Below are positions 8,507-15,872 of a stretch of DNA of 49,253 bases, piece after piece. Under the pieces are notes generated by a model. The model was given only the letters and a program-made list of their open reading frames with translations. It did not search any database and was not told the DNA's origin. Position numbers and translations under genes: made by a program. Positions within the stretch are counted from its first letter, which is position 1, and every line of letters starts with the position of its first letter. The DNA lies in the IMG/VR virus record IMGVR_UViG_3300017941_000014, positions 1-49,253 of that record; one strand, given 5' to 3'. The stretch is from a virus.

Positions 8507-9049
8507 GCACCATTCTGGATCATCGGAGAACACAAAGAAATGCGGATTTTTGACCCGCTCCGCTACTCTGTTGCACGCAGTCAGGTAGTACTCCCGCGTC
8601 ATCGGACCAAAATCGTCGGCTATACGGTCGGTGCGTCGAACCGAAACCATCACGCTCGATTCGCCTGCTTTAGAGATTTCTTGGAGAAGTGACTTTGCTC
8701 GGGGAGTGAATGGGTAGCGGGGTCTGAAGATGCGCAGTAAATCCTCTCGCACATCTGCGAAATACTTCTCCGTCTGCCAGTAACCCTCAAGACAGTCACC
8801 ATCCTTGAGCTTTGTAACGATCTCCGCACTGTAGGGCATCCCCTGTTCGCAAACCGTTGGTCTAATGCCCATCACTCTCGCCTCTTTAACTCCTTCCCAC
8901 AGGCCCAAGTTATATCCACGATATGCCTGCCTTGTGTAGTGGGTAACGTCGAGTCGGAGCGGAATCCCTAGACGCTTGGCTTGAGCGTATGCCATTGCGT
9001 ACTCAAACATCTGGTTTCCAGTTCCGCAGGAGAGGCAGGCGGTCAGCAC
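8504..9049 (-). CDS. GT11 alpha-1,2-fucosyltransferase-like, N-terminal part, truncated by amber stop
   Basis: 181 residues from a GTG at 9049, which has GGGAGGAGAG before it and overlaps the previous gene by seven bases. The family signature is clear: GTGNQMFEYAMAYAQAKRLG near the start, GYWQTEKYF in the middle, SVRRTD (nucleotide-sugar contact region) and FFVFSDDPEWC at the end. GT11 enzymes are about 290 residues and transfer fucose from GDP-fucose. The missing third lies in the same frame after the TAG. An upstream TTG at 9085 is possible but fits the family start less well. Confidence 0.8.
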   Translation of the reverse strand: MLTACLSCGTGNQMFEYAMAYAQAKRLGIPLRLDVTHYTRQAYRGYNLGLWEGVKEARVMGIRPTVCEQGMPYSAEIVTKLKDGDCLEGYWQTEKYFADVREDLLRIFRPRYPFTPRAKSLLQEISKAGESSVMVSVRRTDRIADDFGPMTREYYLTACNRVAERVKNPHFFVFSDDPEWC

Positions 9050-9822
9050 GGGGAACTCTCCTCCCTTTGATGGCTTCCGTGCCAATAACGGATACCTGGA
9101 ATCACTTGATGGTTCTGCATAAAAAGGTTCATCGCCACGCCCAGGATCGGTAAATCACCCCAGCGAAATTTGATGAAGTGTGGGGAGTTCACCATTGCAG
9201 ACAAGAAAGGATGAACTGGATCAGAGCGCATAAAGTCAACCCTAACGACGCAAAGGTTAGTGTATGGGAAGTTATGGTCGTAGAAATCTTTGGGAGGGAA
9301 CTGAGGTAGGTTCTTCCACACATACTGGCGAACATACGTGGACAGGGTTTCGTTTGTTGGTCCGTATGTCTCAGGCTCATAGCGCACCGGCGCAATGTTT
9401 ACCATGAAATTCCTTGCCCAAATGAGGGGGTTTAGCGAAACAGACTTGAGCACGCAATCCTCGTCTAAGCGGAAGATGTACTCAAAGTTGGCGGAGTGCT
9501 CCCATATCTGATACGTGTAGAAACGACACATGCGGCGATATCCGAGAGGAAAATGCTCAGCGTCAACATAATCATAGTCTGCCTCTGATGGCTGGCAGAA
9601 TGAAGAAGACACATCAATAAAGCGCACGTCTTTGTTTTTCTCGCGCGACAAGATGAATTGCTGATGTTCTGCGCTAATGTTTCCCTCGTGCCAGATGATT
9701 AAGGGGTATTGATGTTCTCGGAGGCTGTTTATGTGTTCGTAGACTGACAAATTTCTTTCGATGAGGCTGGAATAACGTTCTGGAGTGGGGTAGGCCCGAC
9801 ATAGGCAGACGATTGCGTTCAT
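9043..9822 (-). CDS. GT15-like (KRE2/MNT1-type) glycosyltransferase
   Basis: 259 residues. The central GYRRMCRFYTYQIWEH followed by FEYIFRLDEDC, and later FIKFRWGDLPILGVAMNLFM with IRYWHG, parallel landmarks of GT15 alpha-1,2-mannosyltransferases (YRHMCRF, a D/E-x-D metal site, RWGDAP). That family is best known from fungi, so its presence in a phage is unusual. The gene overlaps both neighbours by a few bases (ATGA at its start), so it is translationally coupled. Acceptor and sugar are unknown. Confidence 0.7.
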   Translation of the reverse strand: MNAIVCLCRAYPTPERYSSLIERNLSVYEHINSLREHQYPLIIWHEGNISAEHQQFILSREKNKDVRFIDVSSSFCQPSEADYDYVDAEHFPLGYRRMCRFYTYQIWEHSANFEYIFRLDEDCVLKSVSLNPLIWARNFMVNIAPVRYEPETYGPTNETLSTYVRQYVWKNLPQFPPKDFYDHNFPYTNLCVVRVDFMRSDPVHPFLSAMVNSPHFIKFRWGDLPILGVAMNLFMQNHQVIPGIRYWHGSHQREESSPC

Positions 9823-11033
9823 GGGATATTTAGGCTTCCACAGGCAAGTTTTACTTCCTCAATAAGTTTATCCCATCTGAGAATATCGTGATTCCAGAAT
9901 GGACGCACCGAAGGATACCACTGTTCGACAAATGAATCTTCCTCCGTTCCCCATTGCCAGAATGAGTTTTTAGGGAGTAGTAGCCAAGTGGGTTTTCCCA
10001 TCGCTCCGGCCAGATGAGCATTCGCCGTGTCAATGGTGATTACCAAATCGCAGCGGTCAATCACCGAGGCTGTATCCACCCAACCCCGGTTCAAGACCTC
10101 TCTGGGGTCACTGCACCATGTTGGAATCCGTTTCGAGATGTTCAATGCTGTCCAATTAACCGGGATGTTTTGCAATGGAGCAAGGTCTTTCATGGGTATC
10201 GAGCGAAATTTCCTTGCCATGCCCATTTCTTCGGCTTGCCAAGAAATTCCTACTGTGAAGTTAGCCTTATCTATCGCCAACTTAGCAGGGACGACGTAAG
10301 GTTCTGTCATGCACAGTGGACCATCCCAAAGCGAAAGCAGAGACCAATGGCCACACTGAAAGTCGTAGTCGTTTGTGTCCAGAAATTCATCAGCCGCAAG
10401 CACGCAGTCGATCCAAGGACAGAGTTTTTGGGCAAACTCTTTTTGCTTCTTCCAGGCCAAGTAGGTTACGTGACACCCCTGCTCTTTGAGCAACTTGAAG
10501 TAACGCATCAGCCAGAAGAAATCTCCATAGCCGCCCTCGTGAACAACCAAAAGGCGCTTGCCGTCTAGCAATTCTCCTCGCCAAATTGGGATTCCTTTGA
10601 AGCTGTACCAGTAGAACTCTTCCCTGCCGAACTCAAAGGCGTCTCGCACCGCTTCCCAATTACCCAAACGCATGTTGATTGTGGCGTAATGAATAGCGAT
10701 TTCTTTTTCTACAGGTAGAATTTTATGGGCAATTTCGATGGCTTCTCTAGCATGCTCGAACTCTCCATAATCCTCCATCAGCAGGGCGAGGTTGTACCAA
10801 GCATTCTCGCAACGCTGGTTTAGTTCTATAGCTTTCTTGACGTGTTCCTTGGCCTCATCTAAACGCCCAAGAGTTCTCAGGCAGGCTCCCATATTCACCC
10901 AAGAGCGAAAGTCATCTTCCTGGAACTCTTTCTTGAGGAAGGGAAGGGCTTGTTTGGCTAGGCCGTGCTGGAGTAGAACTTCTCCAGGTTTGGGTTTAGT
11001 TGGAGCGTCCACTTCGTAGATGGCGCGTCGCAT
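9819..11033 (-). CDS. TPR-glycosyltransferase (GT9/heptosyltransferase-like)
   Basis: 404 residues from the ATG at 11033; an in-frame TTG at 11054 would add seven. Residues ~20-120 form tetratricopeptide helices (RSWVNMGACLRTLGRLDEAK, ENAWYNLALLMEDYGEFEHA). The rest is a GT-B type domain ending in the typical DTASVIDRCDLVITIDTANAHLAGAMGKPTWLLLP, cited here only by its parts: CDLVITIDTANAHLAG and KPTWLLLP. Such TPR fusions act in protein or surface-polymer glycosylation. It is the first gene of the island and follows directly after a strong terminator. No clear Shine-Dalgarno is visible. Confidence 0.8.
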   Translation of the reverse strand: MRRAIYEVDAPTKPKPGEVLLQHGLAKQALPFLKKEFQEDDFRSWVNMGACLRTLGRLDEAKEHVKKAIELNQRCENAWYNLALLMEDYGEFEHAREAIEIAHKILPVEKEIAIHYATINMRLGNWEAVRDAFEFGREEFYWYSFKGIPIWRGELLDGKRLLVVHEGGYGDFFWLMRYFKLLKEQGCHVTYLAWKKQKEFAQKLCPWIDCVLAADEFLDTNDYDFQCGHWSLLSLWDGPLCMTEPYVVPAKLAIDKANFTVGISWQAEEMGMARKFRSIPMKDLAPLQNIPVNWTALNISKRIPTWCSDPREVLNRGWVDTASVIDRCDLVITIDTANAHLAGAMGKPTWLLLPKNSFWQWGTEEDSFVEQWYPSVRPFWNHDILRWDKLIEEVKLACGSLNIP

Positions 11034-11068
11034 GTGGAAAGCATAACACTTCAAAAGGGATTTTCAAC

Positions 11069-11098
11069 AAAAAACTCGGGAGGGAAAGCCTCCCGAGT
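11069..11098 (-). terminator. Intrinsic terminator before the glycosyltransferase island
   Basis: On the minus strand a perfect 10-bp stem (ACTCGGGAGG / CCTCCCGAGT) with a 5-base loop is followed by a run of six T. It lies between the structural gene ending at 11124 and the TPR-glycosyltransferase start, so much leftward transcription should end here unless antiterminated. Confidence 0.85.
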
Positions 11099-11123
11099 CG
11101 AGAGGAGGGGAAGAGTCACTGTG

Positions 11124-11474
11124 TTATTCGCCCGTGACTCGGAGGCGGAATTTGTAACTGGCAACCGTGCCCGCTCCAGCCACTACCTCTGCCCCTGTTA
11201 TGCTCGAAAGAATATGGAGTCTGCCTCCGCTCAATCCAAGGGGAAGGGTAGTGTAGGCAAAGAGAGGAACGTACAGAAACGACGTGCCATCTCCTCCGTA
11301 GGGCTCCAAAGTAAAGAGCGCCGTGAGGCCAAACATATCAGGCGTAATGGTATATCCGCCAGTCGGATAAGTGGCTCCAAGGGTTATGTCCACGAGCCGG
11401 ACTCTCGCATGAGACCCCCACACGTCTTCACCGTCCGCCACGGGATATATGGTAAAAGAATCAATTCCAGCCAT
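11124..11474 (-). CDS. Putative virion structural protein
   Basis: 116 residues, beta-rich, Gly/Thr-rich, beginning MAGIDSFTIYPVADGEDVWG, with GGAGAAAAC before the ATG. It lies two genes after the major capsid protein and ends just before the intrinsic terminator, which suits a capsid decoration or head-completion protein. No family recognised. Confidence 0.65.
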   Translation of the reverse strand: MAGIDSFTIYPVADGEDVWGSHARVRLVDITLGATYPTGGYTITPDMFGLTALFTLEPYGGDGTSFLYVPLFAYTTLPLGLSGGRLHILSSITGAEVVAGAGTVASYKFRLRVTGE

Positions 11475-11483
11475 GTTTTCTCC

Positions 11484-12110
11484 TTACCAATTCTCAATTC
11501 TCGGGAACACTTCCACGCGGTTAAGGGCCGCACCGACCGGCACCGCTTCTGCCATGCCGAAAAAGCGCTTCAGTTCCGAGTCCGTAGTAGGCGAATACTG
11601 CGGGTCATCGAATGTGGCTGCCCCCGAAGTGACGTAAATACGGTCCTTGATAGCCGGAGTCGCCGCCGTCAACGTGGCCTTATATTGAACCGTGCAAAGC
11701 CCGTCAAGCTGAATCCAGCCATAGTAGCCCTGCGTGAGCGCGCCAATGAAAACGCCAGCGTGATCTCCGTCAGTTGCGTCGGCAGTGACTTGATAGCGAG
11801 TTGCTTGAGCTAAAGCCGAAAGCGAAGCAGCAGGCCAGAAGGCAGCGTAACCCCTCACTCCGGCAGCTTGACTCGTAGAAACCAGTTGCACAAGCTGATA
11901 GCGCCCATGATACAGTGTCCCAACGTTCGTCCGATCACTCGCCATGTAAGCGTCGGCGTTGTCGAGATAAATCACCGCTCCCAAGAATCCCTGGAACCTG
12001 CCCACACTTCCGGTTGGACTCGTGTAGGTGGTTTCGACTCCGACCGTATTGATGGCGTTAATGTCAATGAGCGGAAACGGAACTTTGTCGATCTTTGTAT
12101 TGTGACCCAT
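11484..12110 (-). CDS. Putative capsid-associated/decoration protein
   Basis: 208 residues directly after the major capsid gene. The sequence is beta-rich with YQVTADATDGDHAGVFIGAL and a central GYYGWIQLDGLCTVQY. This pattern is similar in style to small phage capsid decoration proteins (DUF2190-like); no firm family match. Its ATG has GGAGAACATT upstream. Confidence 0.65.
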   Translation of the reverse strand: MGHNTKIDKVPFPLIDINAINTVGVETTYTSPTGSVGRFQGFLGAVIYLDNADAYMASDRTNVGTLYHGRYQLVQLVSTSQAAGVRGYAAFWPAASLSALAQATRYQVTADATDGDHAGVFIGALTQGYYGWIQLDGLCTVQYKATLTAATPAIKDRIYVTSGAATFDDPQYSPTTDSELKRFFGMAEAVPVGAALNRVEVFPRIENW

Positions 12111-12147
12111 AATGTTCTCCTTCGTTCAATCAGTCGAGGCCGAAAGC

Positions 12148-13296
12148 CTACGAACCCCATCCGTAAGATACGATTCCAGACCAGGGAGCCAAATTCTGCA
12201 AGTTGGCCGCAGACAATTCCTGACCGCAGACGCGCGTGTTATCGCCAGTCATCAGGAAGGGTTTGAAACCGAAGCCAAACATCTCGTCATTCACCACCCG
12301 GAAGAGCATCTTGTTGGTGTTCATCATTAGCAGGACTTCTCCCACTGTGGCGGTAGTTGTTCCAGCCGTAACCATCGCAGCGATGTTTGACCAAGCGGTA
12401 GCGGTGGCGAAACTCTGAGGGTTAAATGTCGAGGTGGCGTAGTTGCCAAGCAGAGGATCGTTCACACCGTCATTCGTTGACGCTGAGGGAGCATAGTCGT
12501 CAACCAAGATGTTGCAATCCATGATCTGGATGCCGTCCGCGCCCCAAATCACGTCATGGACGATCCCGAAGCGTTGCTGCGTCTGAATGCGTTGCAGCAT
12601 GAAACTGAACAGTGTCTTATTGCAGACGCCAAGGTTGGGAGCTTGATTGCCGCGCCGCGCCTTGAGGTACATCTTTACCAAGTCCTTATAGGTAATCATC
12701 CCCGTAGCGCCAGCCGCCGTTCCGCCCCAATAGACCCAGCCGTTGACTGCGGCACCGACCGCCCCGTTGCGCGTCTGGTTTCCGTATGTCGTGAATGTGT
12801 TCCCATAGTAGGACGGGTCATAGCCATTGTTGAAGATTTCTTCGAGGCCGTTGGGGGCAGAGTGCCGGTCGGAACCTGCGATAGTCTGACCATGCTGCCA
12901 GAGCGCGATATTCCAGAGCGCGTTCATGGTGTGCATTGCGGTGCGTAGGTCAGTGTCTACCATCGAGAAAACGGCGAGTTCACCTTTGTTTGTGATCCGC
13001 AAGTCTTCCAAATACTCCGTGATGTTCACGTAGCATTTCTTGGGATCAAATGCCATCCCACCGATGGTCTGAGGTTTAGAAGTGATAAAGGTTTTCCCAA
13101 TGTCGTAGAAGCCTCCAATCAGAGGCGCGTAGGTGAAGTCGTTTTGCATGAACGCTCCACCCTCAAAGGGCACCAGACAGTGATCCCGCAGATAGGCCAG
13201 AAAAGGCGCACCTTTGAAATACTCGTCCTGAATCACGTCTGGATAAATCTCTTGTAACGTGGTTGCCGATATTTCGTCAAAGAGGGGGTCTGCCAT
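12148..13296 (-). CDS. Major capsid protein
   Basis: 382 residues beginning MADPLFDEISATTLQEIYPD, placed directly after the scaffold gene. Size, position and composition fit an HK97-fold phage coat protein: an N-terminal helix, a beta-rich middle with FGIVHDVIWGADGIQIMDC, and a C-terminal domain with NTNKMLFRVVNDEMFGFGFKPF. The stop is TAG. GGAGTATGACCT lies before the ATG. Confidence 0.88.
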   Translation of the reverse strand: MADPLFDEISATTLQEIYPDVIQDEYFKGAPFLAYLRDHCLVPFEGGAFMQNDFTYAPLIGGFYDIGKTFITSKPQTIGGMAFDPKKCYVNITEYLEDLRITNKGELAVFSMVDTDLRTAMHTMNALWNIALWQHGQTIAGSDRHSAPNGLEEIFNNGYDPSYYGNTFTTYGNQTRNGAVGAAVNGWVYWGGTAAGATGMITYKDLVKMYLKARRGNQAPNLGVCNKTLFSFMLQRIQTQQRFGIVHDVIWGADGIQIMDCNILVDDYAPSASTNDGVNDPLLGNYATSTFNPQSFATATAWSNIAAMVTAGTTTATVGEVLLMMNTNKMLFRVVNDEMFGFGFKPFLMTGDNTRVCGQELSAANLQNLAPWSGIVSYGWGS

Positions 13297-13308
13297 AGGT
13301 CATACTCC

Positions 13309-14244
13309 TTATGTTGTTTGCTGCGCTCCCGTCTGATACTTACCAGACCGAAACGCTTCTACTGCTCTCTGGACAGTGCTCACTCTGCGTTGCACTGGGC
13401 GCTCGTGGGCAACGGGAGGCTTTGCTTGGTCAGTTGGCTTGGGCGCTTCCGCTGGCTTCATAGCAAAAACCCTTGCTCCCGGAAGCTGGGGCCGCGTGCT
13501 GGTTGGTACATGCGCTTCGCTGAGCTTCACCTGAAGTTCTTTCTCGTACTTTGTTTTGTACTTTTCCTCGATCTTAGCGTCATTTAGTTCTTGACGCTTG
13601 TCTGCAAACTTGTAGTGCTCAGAGGCAACTTCCTCAAGATTCCTTCCCGATTCAAGCGCGGCCTTGACCACCTCTGACATATCCTCGGGGAACTTGCCGA
13701 AGAGGTTGTAGTGCTGTACTGCAATCTTCTGCTGAAGGGCCGGAAGATAGGCCAGCTTATTTGCAAATTCCGTGGCTTGACGCTTGAACTCCCCGACAGT
13801 CAGGTTGGCATCGTCACCTGTCGGGACTGCAACAGGCTTCGGTTCGGGAGAGGCTTGCGTATCTCCAAACACTTCCTTGACCTCTTCCTCGGGTACGCCG
13901 TGGGTCTCCATCCAGCGTGCGGCGCGATTCTGCGCCTTCACGAGCTTGCTTTGGGCAGCTTCTACGGCCTGCTGTGCCCTCAAAACTTTCGCGTCTGCAT
14001 CGGTTCCGTAAGTCGCGTACCTTGCAAGTTCGGAGTCACAAAACTTTTTTGCGGCCTCAAGTTCTTTCTCTTTCTTCTGAATCTCATTCAAATGCTTCGA
14101 GTAATCTGCCTGCCGCAGAGCATTTCCCTTCAAAACTTCTTGCGCCTTTGGAGCTTCCTCGAACACGGCGCGAAACTTCACTGCCTGCTCGGGTGTTAAT
14201 CCCGAGTCCACAATGAATTGCTCAACTGCCTGATCTATTGCCAT
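13309..14244 (-). CDS. Scaffolding protein
   Basis: 311 residues, strongly charged and mainly helical. Long coiled-coil stretches lie near residues 45-115 (KKEKELEAAKKF) and 190-245 (DKRQELNDAKIEEKYKTKYEKEL). A Pro-rich linker at about 125-145 separates them, and the tail is basic (RRVSTVQRAVEAFRSGKY). Position just upstream of the major capsid gene and this composition are characteristic of an internal scaffold. The basic end probably contacts the coat; that is inference. Confidence 0.85.
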   Translation of the reverse strand: MAIDQAVEQFIVDSGLTPEQAVKFRAVFEEAPKAQEVLKGNALRQADYSKHLNEIQKKEKELEAAKKFCDSELARYATYGTDADAKVLRAQQAVEAAQSKLVKAQNRAARWMETHGVPEEEVKEVFGDTQASPEPKPVAVPTGDDANLTVGEFKRQATEFANKLAYLPALQQKIAVQHYNLFGKFPEDMSEVVKAALESGRNLEEVASEHYKFADKRQELNDAKIEEKYKTKYEKELQVKLSEAHVPTSTRPQLPGARVFAMKPAEAPKPTDQAKPPVAHERPVQRRVSTVQRAVEAFRSGKYQTGAQQTT

Positions 14245-14332
14245 TTTCCACCTCGCCTTTCCCTCTTGGGTTCCGGCCTAAGCCTTCCCATTCGGGCTTC
14301 CGGTTATCGGTCAATGCCTGGCGGCTCCGCAT
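14222..14332 (-). CDS. Possible small peptide between scaffold and upstream gene
   Basis: A 36-codon frame starting one base after the preceding stop (GGGTGAGATG) and overlapping the scaffold start by 23 bases. The product is hydrophilic (RKPEWEGLGRNPRGKGE). Only the location and start context support it. Confidence 0.3.
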   Translation of the reverse strand: MRSRQALTDNRKPEWEGLGRNPRGKGEVENGNRSGS

Positions 14333-14333
14333 C

Positions 14334-14612
14334 TCACCCGAAGCGTGGGGCGGGAGCTTCCGCTGGCTGGGTTGGGTTCTGAAGGACATCACGCATCATC
14401 GCCATGATTGCCTGTTTTGCCACTTGAGCGTTTTTCCCGGTTTTGGGATACTGTCTTGCCAGAGCATCAATTTGCTCTCTCAGTTCCCGAAGAGTCCGCA
14501 TAACAGCCTCATCCGTTTGGTCGGGCTGGGCCTGCGGTGGAGGGACTAGCTTTGTCGCATCGCCCGTGGGCGTTGCGGTCAAAGGAGGAACGCGCTGTGG
14601 ACTAAGACTCAC
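14334..14612 (-). CDS. Small Pro-rich helical protein
   Basis: 92 residues from a GTG preceded by AGAGGTAAC. The N-terminal 30 residues are Pro/Gln-rich and the middle is one long helix (AVMRTLRELREQIDALARQY). Possibly a minor head or scaffold-assisting protein from its place before the scaffold gene. No family recognised. Confidence 0.65.
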   Translation of the reverse strand: MSLSPQRVPPLTATPTGDATKLVPPPQAQPDQTDEAVMRTLRELREQIDALARQYPKTGKNAQVAKQAIMAMMRDVLQNPTQPAEAPAPRFG

Positions 14613-14616
14613 GCCG

Positions 14617-14733
14617 TTACCTCTTGCCCTTTCCTCTCTTGCCGAAGGTGAGTTTCATGGGGCTTCCAACTTTGTTGGTTCTGCCACCATGAATCATCCG
14701 CTTTACGTGACTGCTGGCTTTCTTTCGCTTCAT
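14617..14733 (-). CDS. Basic 38-residue protein
   Basis: MKRKKASSHVKRM, then HGGRTNKVG, ending GKRGKGKR. More than a third of residues are Lys, Arg or His. AAGGA lies eight bases before this ATG; a longer GTG-started version (14817) has no ribosome site. Member of a run of three basic mini-proteins. May bind nucleic acid; inference from charge only. Confidence 0.6.
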   Translation of the reverse strand: MKRKKASSHVKRMIHGGRTNKVGSPMKLTFGKRGKGKR

Positions 14734-14855
14734 GTGCGTTGTCCTTGTGAGATGAGGGAGGAAACCGTGTTGCGGCTCCCTCCCGTCGTCCTTGTACCCG
14801 TTTTCCGGGGAGGCCACTTACCCTTGCGGGTCAAGCCTTCTCCAACGGGCAGGGT

Positions 14856-14909
14856 TTACCGCTTGCTCTTACTGCGTTTCTTGCGCCGCTTATCGCGAGT
14901 GATTTCCAC
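14856..14909 (-). CDS. 17-residue basic micro-protein
   Basis: A GTG start with a strong AAAGGAGAAAACC leader opens an 18-codon frame giving MEITRDKRRKKRSKSKR, with eleven Lys/Arg residues. The ribosome site and tight packing between two other basic genes support translation despite its size. Confidence 0.45.
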   Translation of the reverse strand: MEITRDKRRKKRSKSKR

Positions 14910-14922
14910 GGTTTTCTCCTTT

Positions 14923-15120
14923 CTAGCGCTTGCCTGACTTCCGCTTGCGCTTCCGGTGCTTTGCTGTCCCTGCGACTGCCGCATTAGCTTGGCGGATTGC
15001 GGACCCTTCAGAAGCACCGCGCTTCAAAGCGCTGTCAGTGACGTGTTTCCACTGGCGTTTCTTCTTTGGCGTCCGCGCTTTCTTGGTGAATCGCTTCGCG
15101 CTCTTCGATGTCCAGGGCAT
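14923..15120 (-). CDS. Basic MPWT-type small phage protein
   Basis: 65 residues starting MPWTSKSAKRFTKKAR, with KHVTDSALKRGASEGSAIRQ in the middle and an RKRKRKSGKR tail; 23 of 65 residues are Lys/Arg and only two are acidic. This layout (aromatic start, ALKRGASEGSAIR motif, basic tail) recurs in short phage proteins of unknown function. The T-tract of an intrinsic terminator abuts the ATG, and no Shine-Dalgarno is visible. A GTG at 15138 inside the terminator stem is an alternative start. Confidence 0.7.
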   Translation of the reverse strand: MPWTSKSAKRFTKKARTPKKKRQWKHVTDSALKRGASEGSAIRQANAAVAGTAKHRKRKRKSGKR

Positions 15121-15161
15121 AAAAACAAAAAGAGCCACGAAGGGAAAATCCCTTGTGGCTC
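15121..15161 (-). terminator. Intrinsic terminator abutting a start codon
   Basis: Minus-strand stem of 12 bp (GAGCCAC/GTGGCTC outer, AAGGG/CCCTT inner, one bulged base) with a 5-base loop, followed by TTTTTGTTTTT that runs directly into the ATG at 15120. A small CCCGC-TTCG-GCGGG hairpin lies just upstream (15171-15184). Confidence 0.85.
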
Positions 15162-15213
15162 AATTTACTTCCCGCCGAAGCGGGCTAGATTGATTTCCAG
15201 TTACGAGTCTATT

Positions 15214-15402
15214 CTAGTCCTTTGATTTGTCAAGCACTATTTTTTCCTCAAAAGACGCTGCCACAGCCCCACCCTCTGAAACGTCTACGGCGAGATGCCC
15301 CGACTTTTTTTTGTAGACAATCATCGCAGCCAGTTCCTTGACGCGCTGCTTCCCCTGGACGCCAATGGAGGCTTTGAGAGTTACCTTTGGTTCATCGCTC
15401 AT
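15214..15402 (-). CDS. Small protein, unknown
   Basis: 62 residues from MSDEPKVTLKASIGVQGKQR, alpha/beta with charged ends (FEEKIVLDKSKD). Starts inside the end of the upstream gene (11-base overlap) with GGA about ten bases before the ATG. The last gene before the 15121-15161 terminator. Confidence 0.6.
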   Translation of the reverse strand: MSDEPKVTLKASIGVQGKQRVKELAAMIVYKKKSGHLAVDVSEGGAVAASFEEKIVLDKSKD

Positions 15403-15634
15403 GCGATTTTTTTCCAATAACCTTGTTAAATATTTTTATAATCTTGTTCAATTCTCCGTAGGTTATCTTGTATTCTCCTTCTCGTCTTGAACTATTGCAA
15501 GCCGCCCATACGTCGTCATCGAAGTGGCGTCCAGTGCGAGATGCAAGATCGAGAAAGGGAAGAATTACCCTAATTGCGCTCTTAGTATCCACGATAGGAG
15601 CGTTTTTAACTTTCGGGTATATGTATCCGCTCAT
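15392..15634 (-). CDS. Small protein, unknown
   Basis: 80 residues, MSGYIYPKVKNAPIVDTKSA start, helical C-terminal half (ELNKIIKIFNKVIGKK). Coupled to the upstream gene by an ATGA overlap. More AT-rich and Lys/Ile-rich than its neighbours. No family recognised. Confidence 0.6.
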   Translation of the reverse strand: MSGYIYPKVKNAPIVDTKSAIRVILPFLDLASRTGRHFDDDVWAACNSSRREGEYKITYGELNKIIKIFNKVIGKKSHER

Positions 15635-15828
15635 CGGCTCGTCTGCGTAATTGGAGGATTACCACCTTGGCTCGTTTTCCGCCTTTCAAACCACGCTTGA
15701 ATTGCACTCTTACGAAAGAATATAATGGCAAAATGTACGGGATTATGCTCTTCTTCATGTCGCTTATATTCCCAGGAAAGATTGGTACGAAAACCGCAAA
15801 TTGAAACATAGCGACAGCGATACATCAT
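15631..15828 (-). CDS. Small zinc-finger-like protein
   Basis: 65 residues beginning MMYRCRYVSICGF, with AGAGGG before the ATG. Two Cys and two His fall in an order like a C2H2 finger (C-x5-C-x12-H-x3-H, HEEEH), although the Cys spacing is wider than usual. Follows the portal gene and overlaps the next by ATGA. Zinc binding is a guess from spacing. Confidence 0.55.
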   Translation of the reverse strand: MMYRCRYVSICGFRTNLSWEYKRHEEEHNPVHFAIIFFRKSAIQAWFERRKTSQGGNPPITQTSR

Positions 15829-15872
15829 GCCCTCTTTTGCAGAATAATCAATCTCTTGCTTTTCGGCATACT

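Noticed and set aside
12556-12948. Plus-strand frames opposite the major capsid gene
   Set aside because: Antisense shadows of a strongly coding region; no motif or ribosome site.
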